A stretch of DNA of 47,173 bases from Saccoglossus kowalevskii (lineage: Eukaryota; Hemichordata; Enteropneusta; Harrimaniidae). Shown here one piece after another: positions 20,074 through 30,984 of this stretch. The notes beneath the pieces are model-generated. The model had not been told where the DNA came from. It did no database searches and saw only the letters and a list, made by a program, of their open reading frames with translations. A program made the position numbers and the translations under genes. Position 1 is the first letter of the stretch; every line of letters begins with the position of its first letter. The stretch is from positions 320,794 through 367,966 of the forward strand of contig NW_003129857.1 of assembly GCF_000003605.2 (NCBI RefSeq), read 5' to 3'.

Positions 20074-20507
20074 AGTTTATCACTGAACATTATACAATGG
20101 CACTGTTTTGCACGGAATGCATTTTTGAGTTACATCACCGTCCCTGAGAGACATTGGTTACATGAATAGAGTCAGGAACCGTACAAATACTATGAATGAT
20201 GTAAAGGATCCAAACGTTGCGTACGGGTTATTCAGTTACCGTACATATAAATGTACTTCAATTCCGATTAAGTCTCCGAGTACAATTGACAAGTTGGCGC
20301 ATATGCTTTTATCACCATTATTTGGCATTATCATGGAAGACTAGAGTTGGCAAAAACCTGTTCTGTGAGACTCACCTTTGCTTAGGGTCGTCCATTTGTA
20401 ATATGCACTCCACTACATAACATACCCAATAAGACTAATACATGTGTTGATATCCACTCCATCTTCAAGTATATACAAGACTGTACTGGATCTTCGATAG
20501 GATGGCT

Positions 20508-20516
20508 TATTTTATA
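20508..20516 (-). promoter_or_regulatory. TATA box of gene B
   Basis: TATAAAATA on the minus strand, starting about 54 bases before the ATG of gene B. The promoter therefore looks intact although the coding region is broken. Confidence 0.5.
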
Positions 20517-21386
20517 AAGTCAAACATTCCCACAATGCATCACACACACCCTATATTGTTCTGAAACCCATTCCCACGACGTGTCATTTCCATTAACGCG
20601 TTGACAAACTATTCCGGACGTAAGCGCGAATCGGTCCAATGATTACCTCCCGGGTCTATGCATGACAATTGCAGTGTGGTAACAGTGTGTCAATACGTGT
20701 AAACTTGTGAATTCAACTATAAGGGACCAACAATGACATCACTTCACTGACGCTGAGTGAAAACAAAACACAATTAGAAACTATGAGAGAAGACGAATTT
20801 GTCTTCACCTCGAGTTGAGCTACATTTTTTTGTCGGTGGTGTTGGTGTATTTGTATTTGTTGTCTTTCTTTTTCAAGTATGTTTGAAATATTTTTTTTAT
20901 CAATAATACTGTTTTTCCGACGCTTCCCCTGTAATCTTCTTCAGAATTCATGGATAGAGAGACTGTGGTTCTATGGTCTAAAGTATAGTTTACATGTCTA
21001 CTAACAGGGCTATTGGGTATGTACAGACATACTACAGATCTCAAATATACAAACAATAGTGAACGAGTATCATTCACGCTAGTATTACTATGGCAACGAG
21101 ATATCTATTTTCAATATTATTATACATGAAGAATTGAGGTGTAAACATAGGCCCAATACGTATTACATAACACATATTTCATGTTAAAGCCCTATCTGAC
21201 GTCAACCAGTTTCCTAATTTACTTTCGGGTTGTGCTAAATCGCGTAATGTTCATTGTTGATCCGTGTGTCAATAAGTCAATACAACCGTATCTGTATTAT
21301 TAGATCATGCCTTGACGATACTGCCATTTAATTTGCCGCAAATGACACTAGACTAAATCAATCTACCTTAAATAACATTCATACAT
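20517..21386. other. intergenic, nothing recognised
   Basis: No exon, element or array identified. An 85-codon minus frame at 20820-21077 has no recognisable feature. Confidence 0.4.
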
Positions 21387-21420
21387 GGTTGGTTGGTTGG
21401 TTGGTTGGTTGGTTGGTTGG
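21387..21420 (+). repeat. (GGTT)n microsatellite
   Basis: Eight and a half uninterrupted tetranucleotide copies. Confidence 0.95.
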
Positions 21421-21814
21421 AAATAAACACAATAACAGTTAGTGTTCATAAAGCTCAATGAACATTATCAAAAACAGCAAAATGCTTCAATACAAGTAGT
21501 GTATTTGACACGATCGATAATCGATCAATTGAAGGATTACGTGATTTACATACAAGTTTAAATTGCAAGACTGGCGCAGTCCGGACTTTCTCATTGTTTT
21601 GCGAATAAATAATGAATTTTGAAGAATCACATCTTTTTTTACAAAAGATAAAAGTTGTATTTTGCACACGGAACAAACTAAAATGCATAAAATAAAGATC
21701 AACTCTCGTCCACTGTTTACCGCCCATTTCTACGTCACAACAGATCAGCACAGATTAAAAACAGATGTGTTCAAGGACGGGTTGTCAGTGAGCTAATTCA
21801 AACTTGGTAATCCC

Positions 21815-23290
21815 ATTCCGACGTGGTAGGCCTATTCCAAGCTAACATCCCATTCCAACGTTACAGTCCTTTCTTACCTGGTAACAAATTCCAGTATGAC
21901 GGCCCATTCAAACCTGTCGGGGCGATTCCAACCTCACAGCCTATTTCAACCTCGCAGCCAATTCCGCCGTGGCAGCTCCAATCAAACCTGACTGGTCCAT
22001 TCCAACCAGCAAGTTTATTACAATTTGTCAGACCCATTCTACATTCCAACCCGATAGACCTATTCCAACCAGGCATGCCCATTCCAACCAGGCATGCCAA
22101 TTCCAACCTGGCAGCACATTCCAACTTGACAACGAATCCTAGCCCGTAAGCCCAGTCCAACAAGGCAGCTCATTCCAACTTGCCAGCTCTATTCCAACCC
22201 GACAAACCCATTGCAATCTGATATGCACTTTTTCAACTGGTTGACCTATACCAGCCTGACAAGCTAATTCTTACCAGGCATACCATTTCAACCTAGTAGA
22301 AACCTGGTGGACTCTTTCTATTCTGGCTGGCCCATTGATACTTGACTGGTTTATTACAAACTATTTAATCCTATATTAACTCGATAGACTCATTCCAACC
22401 TGACAGGCCTCTTCCAAAATTGCAGTTCATTCCAACATGACTGATCCTTTTAAGCCCGATGAGCCAATTAACCTGTCAGTTCATTGCACACCGGCAGGCC
22501 CATTCCAACCCAAGGAGCCCATTCAAACCTGCCAGGCCTATTTCTACCTGACGGACCTATTCTACTCTGACGGGCATATTCTAACTTTGCAGCCCGGTCC
22601 AACTTAGCAACCCATTCAAACCTACGAGACTCATCCCAACCTGGCAGACCAATTCCAACCCTGACGTTTCACCCTGACAGGCCTATTTTAACTTTGTAGC
22701 ACGATCCAACCCATTCAAACCTAAGAAACTCATCGTAACCTGGCATTCCCATTAAAACATGACAGGCTCATTCTAACCTGATACCATGTTCAAACCTGAT
22801 TGACCCGTTCTAACCTGGTAGACCATTTCAACTCGACGGACCCATTCCAATCTGACAGGCACATATTACAACTGTTCAACCTGGTCCAACCTAAGAGACT
22901 CATCCCAACCTGGCAGACATATTCTCATCTGGTAGCCCATTCCAATCTGACATGCCCATTCCGACCTGACAGGCCATTCCAACCTAGCACGGCCACTCCG
23001 ACCTGACAGACCGATTCTAATCTGGTAGCCCATTCTATCCTGGTAGGCCCATTCCAACCTGACAGGTCATTCCAATCTGATATGCCCATTCCGACCTGAC
23101 AGGCCATTCTAATCTGACATGCCCATTCCGACCTGATAGGCCATTCCAACCTGGCACGCCATTTTCGACCTGATAGGCTCATTCTAACCTGACATCCCGT
23201 TCCAACCTGACTGACCCATTTCTACCCGATGGGCCAATCCCAGCCCGGCAGACTCATTTCAAAATATCAAGACATGCCCATTCAAAGTAT
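21815..23290 (+). repeat. degenerate 19-20 bp minisatellite, about 1.45 kb
   Basis: A loose consensus CCCATTCCAACCTGACAGG is repeated some 70 times with substitutions and small length changes. Several open frames of 63-108 codons cross it on both strands as by-products. It fills the space between the divergent genes B and C. No unit has a clear protein or binding-site meaning. Confidence 0.85.
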
Positions 23291-24232
23291 CAAGCTCTTC
23301 GATGACCTACATACCTACACGATTAATTCAATTCTGTATCTTCATGACAAAACTGCAGCCATCGTAGAATATGCGCAAACACTGATTGGTCTCCGGCTAT
23401 TATTATCTACATATTATCTACTATGCTTGCTCATGAGTATTGTTGAATTACACAGGCCTTTTAACGTATGTATGATTGTAGTATGATATGAAACAAACAA
23501 AGACACCGTGACTATTTATAGATATGACTATATTATTGACATTTCGGCGCGTACATAGTTGACAGGGTCAATAATGTGCTTTTAGTTAATTCCTACCATA
23601 ATGAATATATATATAATAAATCCTTTTAAGACTTAACTTTCATCAAACGTACCAGTATTTTATAAATCATCGAAAGTTATGTGACACGAAACTAGTGACG
23701 AAACTGAAAAGCGAATTCATTAATTATCACATATAGAAATTTCTACTAGGTTCCACCATTTGATATGTGAGTGCACTTTGTACAGAGAAATTCTTCAATA
23801 AGTATGAAAACATTTCTACAAATTAATTTGCATGTTCTTAATAACTAATATTATAACTAATATTTGCCAGAGATTGGACTGGTAAATATTTTCGAGAAAG
23901 GTTGTAGATGAAGAATCTTATTCGCTGTGTTATTTATTGAATTAAATAAAAATGAGCAATAAATCTGATCATGGTCAGTTATAATGATTAATTAAATGAT
24001 TATATATACATATATCCTATTATTTCACTTTGTTTTCGTTTAAAAGATAATTTTCACGAAACTCCATTTCCTCGAAACTGATATAATTTATTTAAAGGAA
24101 GTCATCGAATTACGATCGTTACAATTAATGATAATTTGATCTCGTAAAAAACTCAATAAATTATATTAATCTGCCACGTAATGATACCGAATCACGTGAT
24201 CCAGAACTGTCCAATGAGATGACGGCGACAGG
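23291..24232. other. intergenic upstream of gene C
   Basis: AT-rich DNA without recognised features until the promoter of gene C. AATCACGTGAT near 24190 contains the E-box CACGTG. Confidence 0.4.
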
Positions 24233-24240
24233 TTTAAATA
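24233..24240 (+). promoter_or_regulatory. TATA-like box of gene C
   Basis: TTTAAATA lies 85 bases before the ATG. It is a weaker match than those of genes A, B and E. Confidence 0.35.
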
Positions 24241-24317
24241 CCTATTCACCACCAGGTATGCACTGTAGTCACAGAACGTGTCTTTGATTTAGTAGACACT
24301 ATATTCGTACCAGTAAA

Positions 24318-27300
24318 ATGCAGTTCATCTTACTCATAGTATGGATGTTGGTCTTCAACGCCGAGTCATCACCAAAGGTAGTGTATATTGTATTATATAT
24401 ATAGGCACGGTAACAAAACACCGTACGGGTAAAAGGTGTTACGTACGCGTTCGTTCGAATGTCTTCTTTATTTGGTAACTGTGCGTCATATTTTCGCCAC
24501 ATTCAAAAAACTTTCCTTCGTTACATCGGACTCTGCAACAAGTTAGCGCGTGCCTGAAAGAATGGTTGCGCAGGTGAAATATTACATATCGCTTGCATGT
24601 CGGGTTGTTCTGACTCACTACATTGTGAATACAAGCAGAAGAAGAAGGTTTATAATAATAAAGTTATCATGGTAATGCAGTACTTCGCGTGAGTCGATAT
24701 GATCACCGTACTGCCTTCTTGCATACTTTGCAGTATTCTCTTTACATTCAATTTAAATGTATATACAGTTTTCTAATTTGTTTCATAGGAAACATTTTTA
24801 TAAATTATTATTAAGATTTATGTCAATAACACACTGTATTTCTATGAAAAATGTTACGAAGTTATCGCAAAGTATGCACAAAGGTCGTTCGGCGATTGTA
24901 TCAATCGACAAAACGACACATTATATTGTTTTCGATGTATATTTGTAGGATTTTTATCAATAACACTTGGATAATGAAATAAATAATATTGCGATTTATA
25001 TCAGTAACACTTTAAATTTGCTTATCGAAAAATTGAACATTTACCCGACACCCCCACATATTACTGAAAGTGTGAAAAAATTACGTTTTTATTCAATAAT
25101 TAATTTAATAAGTATTACATATTATTATAATTTTTAAAATTCGTCTTATTCGTCATAAATTCATCATATGTACAAAAGAAAAAAAGATCATATCAGAACT
25201 GACGATTGTAAAGAACTACACATATAATAACAATTGTGTTGTAAATTGTCACACGTCATGTGTGTATATTTTAAACTGTATTTAGTTCGAGGGTTGGTGT
25301 ATTTGCAACTTACTAACGACATTGTACAAAATTATTAGCAAATTAAGTTGGAGCTTTGAAATAATCACGGTATTGCGGATTAAGGTTGAAACCTACTCAT
25401 ACTTTTTGACAAAATTAGTTACAGATCGCATGACAATGTTCATTAGTTTATTATGCACAATCATGAAGCTAATATCCCATGGTACAATGAAATAACATTA
25501 TTTTGTGTGTTACAGTTATACTTTTTGAGAAACCTGTCCTAATATTTCTTGAAATCGCTATTTTATAATAATGCATTTTTTACCACTTTTTAAAACCCAG
25601 ACAAAAAGTACTTCATCATTAACAATATATGATTTTTTCAGCCTATGTCACCAGGTTAGATTTTGAGATATCGCATAATATCCCTGCCATAGGAACCTAT
25701 GGTAAAAACATTATAATAGTTCCAATATGACGACTTTCCACTAAAATACAACCATCTATTTCTCGAACAAAAGGCTGGTCACCACCAACTTTTTTTAGGT
25801 CAATATCCTTATATTGCCTTGGAGTACAGTTTATTGTAAAATGAATAAAATCTGGGTATTTTAATTTATGAGTAGGCTTCTAACTTAAGTTGGATACAAC
25901 TTTAAAAAAGGCCCATGCTGGTTTCGCCTTATTTTATTTGTTCGAGATTTATATTGATATTTGTCAAATACTAACAGCGGATATGTTCTGCCACACATTA
26001 TCAAATTGAACTCCGTAATTATAGATTGATTTAATTGACACTAACTTAATATCCTGTAAGCTATACGTTTATGCGATCATTAGGCACATAATTACTGCGT
26101 ACTTTGTTCTCATTGATATGTTCATGTCGTAAATGTTATATTACGGCAATTAAAAATGACCTGTCGTGCATGTTATTTTACGGCAATTAAAAATGACCTG
26201 TCGTGCATCTTTATTCTACGGAAATTAAAAATGACCTGTCGTGCATTTTTATTTTACGGCAACTAAAAATGACCTGTCGTCCATGTTATTTTACGGCAAT
26301 TAAAAATGACCTGTCGTGCATGTTATTTTACGCCAATTATAAAATGACCTATGGTGCATCTTTATTCTACGGAAATTAAAATGACCTGTCGTGCATTTTT
26401 ATTTTACGGCAACTAAAAATGACCTGTCGTCCATGTTATTTTACGGCAATTAAAAATGACCTGTCGTGCATCTTTATTTTACGGCAACTAAAAATGACCT
26501 GTCGTCCATGTTATTTTACGGCAATTAAAAATGACCTGTCGTGCATTTTCATTCTACGACAATTAAAAATGACCTGTCGTGCATTTTTATTTTACGCAAC
26601 TAAAAATGACCTGTCGTGCATGTTATTTTACAGCAATTAAAACCTGTCGTGAAAAAGAGCAGTATTAAAACCATTGCATTACATATTTCCAATGAAGCGG
26701 CTTATCACTGAGCGAGAAAAAAAACACGTTTTCAGGTTTTTTGGAACAAACCTGTCATGCAGTGATGTGATATCTATTTAGAGGACGATTCTAGTAATTA
26801 TTAACACCCCAGCCAAATGTAATTGAATATGTCCCACCAAATAACTACAAGTATCATGAAAAGGAATATATTCAAATGAATTTGAGTTTCTGAAGGGCTG
26901 GGTTAACACTATGACGGGTGACGGGGGTCCTAAGGAACTTTTACTGGTTTCATTGAGAATTCCATTAAAATATTTTTAAAATATTTGTATTTGTTTTAGG
27001 TTTTCGCAGAAAATGACCGTGCACGTAGAGGTATGTATAATACTCAACTTACTGAGATTAAAAATTTAATCATGTTTCCAGCTGCAGGGTCACGTATTCA
27101 GAACTCACTCGCGCATTGTTCTGTTTGATCACAGGTCTGTTGTCCATAGTTGATTGACATAATACAATTATGTAATGTACCATTAACGATCTCCAGGTAA
27201 CACTAAAATATTCATTTCTTCATAGCGATGTAACAAAGAAACTCTTTTTTTGTAGCTAGTGGAGTAAAGTACAATGAGAAGTGCGCCCTCTACCACGGGC

Positions 27301-30300
27301 CAAAATACTCATTGTCATGCGCAGATGGCTCTGGATGTTTAGGAGAAGATCTCTTGTGTGATAATTTTAAAAATTGCCCGGATGGAAGTGACGAGTATGG
27401 ATGTCGTAAGCATACAGTTTATATATACATTGTTTTATAACACTTTTTCTTTAGTTTCGAAATTATAATTTGCTTTGAAAATGTTCAAATATTTTCACTT
27501 TATGTTTAACTTCCTCTCATACCGTATAATTTTGTTCTTTATTTTAGAAGGAGAAGAGCAACCCCTGAGATCAGGGGCAAAGTACAGCGAGGAGTGCGCC
27601 CTCAAGTATGGAATAGAATACTCTTACATATGCGCAGACGATTCTGTGTGTTTAACAGAATCGGTCTTGTGTGATAATTTTGAGAACTGCCCAGATGGAA
27701 GCGACGAGTTTGGATGTCGTAAGAATACGTTTTATATTTACTTTATTTTTTTCATAAAATGAACTAGTGTAGTCTAGTCTAATCTTAGACTATATGCCGC
27801 TTGTGGTCGTAAGATTTTGACAAGTCTACGAATAATGGACAACTAGCTTACATTTCTCCCAATACATATAGTTTTTTTTTTTACTTTTCAGATGGCGAGC
27901 GTCCGGATCCTTGGAATAATGAAGACGAACCCAAAGGTGAGACTTCTTTATATTTAGTACGTTACTACATTTATACACCCGGGCCGGTCGAATAGCCAAT
28001 CAGCGACAGCGTAACAGCAGGTCATGGTGCTTTCACTCGGTAATGGGGGGGGGGGGGGAAGAAGCCATGGTGTGATTGACAATAATTTGTCACATGAATT
28101 CATGGTAACAAAATATATCGTAACATGAGATGGCGCACACGATATTCACTGCGGTAACTCTGATTTGGACTTGACTCTGGGTTATATTGAATTGACTCTG
28201 GGGTATATTGGAGTTGACTCTGGGGTATATTGAAGTTGACTCTGGGGTATATTGGAGTTGACTATGGTACATGTATATCGAGATTGACACGCTTTATTTG
28301 ATTGACTCGCTGTAGCTCGGAACTGACTCGGGTATGGGTTTTCTCGGTATTGGACCAGGGTCGATCACGACCTGTATGAACGACCGTTAGCGAAATTGAA
28401 TGATATAACTTATACATAAGGGTTTGATATGAATGTAATTGCAAGAATGATATACCATTTTGTATGGTTTGTTTTTAGATGGGAAACCGTACGAATTCAA
28501 TCAGTGTCGACTGGTATTCCCGGGAACACAGCTCAAATGTGTTGGAGAAAATAGGTGCGTTGCAGATAGTGACGTGTGTGACGGATTTCAAAACTGTAAA
28601 AATAACGGAGACGAGCTGGACTGTGGTGAGTACCATATACACCACCATGAGCAGCACAGTGTGACATAATTAAAGGGCGGCAGTCGTCGCGCTGCGCATG
28701 TGCGACATTTGTGTTGATAAACATTGATTTTCCCACAATCCAATGCGCTCTTCTAATGGGAATCACAAGTACCGGGTTTGACATTGGCCGACTTGCACTA
28801 ATTACCGCCGGTGACTTCTTCGATACCTTCCAATCACCTAAAAAATACCAAACCTTGGTAACGTCTCAGTTTGTACTCGTTGATCTGCGCAACAGTCAAA
28901 GTCGCCATATTTGTTTATATGAGACCCATATATCTTGCGCATGCGTGGCGCGACGACTACCGCTCATTAACATATCGCATGTTGTTACAACATTTAATTT
29001 AATTTTTTAAATGAAAAGTTGTGATAGAGGAGTTGAATACGATGCGATACGATATGACATCATATTTTAATTATACAATTGAGTAAGAGCCTGTAATATT
29101 TATTTTTGTTATTTTATTTGTATCTCGTATTCTAAGGTTATGGTGTTAGAGACGAAAACTGGTGTGTTAAGCCTTATCAGCAGGGTGTTTCAGAAGGAGG
29201 CTGGTATTTCTTAAAAGAACAAATGTGGGAGGCGCATAACTACTATCGCTGTATACACGGTGTGCCGCCCATACATTGGGATGACGTCATAGCTATGGAG
29301 GCTCAGGCGTTAGCAGATGAAATAGCTGTCTCTCAGAGGATTGGACAACCGTCAGAAAAGTACGGGATAAACCAAGCAATGAAACAACTGCATTTGAAGG
29401 AACAGTATACAGGTATATCTCTAAACCAGAAAGTCTTCTAAAGCAAGAATTACCGGTGTCAATGGTCCATGTTCCCAGTAGAGACACACATTGACTTTTT
29501 CATACGAATGAAAGTCAATCTACTATGATCTGTTTGTCGCCCTCTACGACCACGCCGATGGTACTTACATTCACCAAATTTTGTGGCTATTTTACAATAC
29601 ACAGTATTCCAAAATATGATCTCAGTTTTTATGTGCATGTATATGTATCTGTTCACGGTGAGGCGGATTTCGTTTTTTATATCGCACTGTAACATACGGA
29701 CATCCTCTCCCCTTCTCTCAATGAAACAATGAACATACATTAGATACTAGTATCTCACTCGGCTCGACGCCCACAAAGAAACTTGATCATTTCTACGGCT
29801 TTAAAACTATGTTGACATTACATTTGTTACTTATGAATCTCTATAATAATTATACCACTCTCGGTCTTGTGACCCAACGCGTTTCCGCTACTCGATGTCA
29901 ATTTCATTATTATAAATCATTTTATATTTTAGGACTTGGTTTTGTGAAGTTATGGTACGATGAAATCGAATTCTATGATTTTGAACACCCTTCTTATAGT
30001 GACCAGTACGGTGAGTTTGACACCATCTTCGCCAGCCACTCTACAGGCACGGTTACTAGAAGAATTTTGAAGTAACCGTGCTACACGTCACCATTTCCGA
30101 CATTTTGTTCTTTAGCTTAACGCGCAATGTTACAGAGCGTCTGATTGGACGCCTTTCCAACAGGCGCATCCAATCAAACTTTGCCATTTTTAACACATAA
30201 AATGCGCGTTTACCCAGGTTTATCCCGCCCGGATGGTGGAGTCGGCACCAACAAACGGTGCGATTCGGTGATGGTTTGACACCGGAGCTGAATGATCTTT

Positions 30301-30913
30301 ACTTATATTCACTGGACGTTAGCGTAGCAGCGCGTGTTCGAATTTGAACAAACTATGTACTTTACGTAGTTACGGGTCAGCAGCCAATCAACGACGGCCT
30401 CACAGTTAGATGACAATTTCGGTTTCAAATACCCCGGGAAAGTGTTCTATGTTTTTCACACAAAAACTACGAATTCGGCCGAATATCATCCCAACGGATC
30501 GTTTGGCTGTGAAGGATTGGTATTTTTCCTGATTTGTAGGAATCTGAAAAACGCGTTTCACAACTGTCATGCCGTATTCAAGATGGCGGCCCCTTACAGT
30601 AAATACCGAGATGCGACTTAGCGAGGGCCCGGGTCACTGTATCGCATTTATTTTATTATCACTTGTGCGCCAGCTGACTGTGATTTGATGTACATGAGAA
30701 ATTATTAAAAATTCGTTTATTTTCTTCAATGTAGCTCACTTCACTCAAGTAGTTTGGATGGAAAGCGCCGAAGTTGGTTGTGGTATCGCAGAGGGCGCTG
30801 GTTCCAGGGACCAATACATAACCTATTGGACTGTATGTCTGTATACTCCGCCCGGGAACACCCCACGTAACAGCGAAAGGGCTTTCGCTAGAAATGTGCA
30901 ACCACTGTTATAG
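24318..30913 (+). CDS. Gene C: secreted protein, three LDLa and divergent CAP, 378 aa
   Basis: Nine exons: 24318-24377, 27000-27030, 27256-27405, 27548-27718, 27892-27936, 28479-28625, 29137-29412, 29933-30010 and 30735-30913; 1137 nt. The signal peptide is about 1-16 (FILLIVWMLVFNAES). The 31-nt exon 2 encodes a furin-like RARR (27-30) right before LDLa1 (Cys40-Cys80). LDLa2 (Cys97-Cys137) is a near copy of LDLa1 from a duplicated exon. LDLa3 is Cys162-Cys201; its last cysteine pair encloses KNNGDELD instead of PDGSDE. The CAP domain is 202-378. It keeps Glu304 (WYDEI) and His321 (HFTQ), but the LEHS histidine is gone and GENVA has become GINQA (278-282), so the cavity has lost two of four residues. 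The four CAP cysteines remain (211, 240, 335, 354). All frames are open and GT-AG sites are good, so the gene is probably functional with a changed CAP activity. Confidence 0.87.
24648..24742. repeat. fold-back repeat, copy 4
   Basis: TATAATAATAAAGTTATCATGG at the left, then GTCGATATGATCACCGTACTG and TTGCATACTTTGCAGTATTC. It is a diverged copy of the element at 8.4 and 40.3 kb, in intron 1 of gene C. Confidence 0.5.
25437..25876 (+). repeat. dispersed repeat R1, second copy
   Basis: Same order of words as 838-1476: TTCATTAGTTTATTATG, AATCATGAAGCTAAT, CAATATATGATTTTTTCAGC and CCATAGGAACCTATGG. The internal block is single here. Confidence 0.65.
26131..26646 (+). repeat. 37-38 bp satellite, about 14 copies, higher-order pattern
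   Basis: The unit is ATTAAAAATGACCTGTCGTG plus CATGTTATTTTACGGCA. Variants (CATG, CATCTTTATTC, CATTTTTATTT, CCATG) recur in the same order twice, so the array grew by copying blocks of about four units. It lies in intron 1 of gene C. A 73-codon frame over it is a by-product. Confidence 0.9.
28150..28275 (+). repeat. 22-bp tandem repeat, about 5 copies
   Basis: The unit is GACTCTGGGGTATATTGGAG plus TT. It lies in intron 5 of gene C, about 100 bases after a run of G at 28045-28059. Confidence 0.85.
28670..28970 (+). mobile_element. TTAA-MITE family 2, copy 2
   Basis: TTAA lies at both ends and the inverted ends are AAGGGCGGCAGTCGTCGCG and CGCGACGACTACCGCTC. It matches 19831-20073 but holds about 55 extra bases (around 28845-28900). 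It is in intron 6 of gene C, 44 bases past the exon 6 donor. Confidence 0.7.
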
Positions 30914-30978
30914 ACAGTCGACGGCTTGTCTGACAAATCGTATTATAATGTACTAACAGTACACGTATTGATCGTATC

Positions 30979-30984
30979 AATAAA
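30979..30984 (+). terminator. polyadenylation signal of gene C
   Basis: AATAAA 66 bases after the stop codon of gene C. Confidence 0.55.

Larger units (their letters stand above)
16584..20462 (-). pseudogene. Gene B: broken LDLa-LDLa-CAP paralogue, convergent to gene A
   Basis: Minus-strand exons in order: 20462-20376, 19217-19190, 18912-18772, 18544-18491, 18294-18144, 17642-17364, 17271-17194 and 16749-16584. They match gene A in number, phase and length. Three breaks are visible. Exon 1 (signal peptide MEWISTHVLVLLGMLCSG) has TAA as codon 27, just before its donor. Exon 5 is 151 nt against 147 in A; its only good acceptor gives a wrong frame, and the correct frame has TAG beside the acceptor. 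The last exon has lost one base near 16685, so it stops at 16652 instead of 16584. Other exons are open: LDLa1 with six Cys but SEE in place of SDE, LDLa2, and CAP with LEHA, GENVA, WYDEI and GHFTQ intact. The decay looks recent. A sequencing error could explain one break but hardly all three. Splice sites are all GT-AG. Confidence 0.8.
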
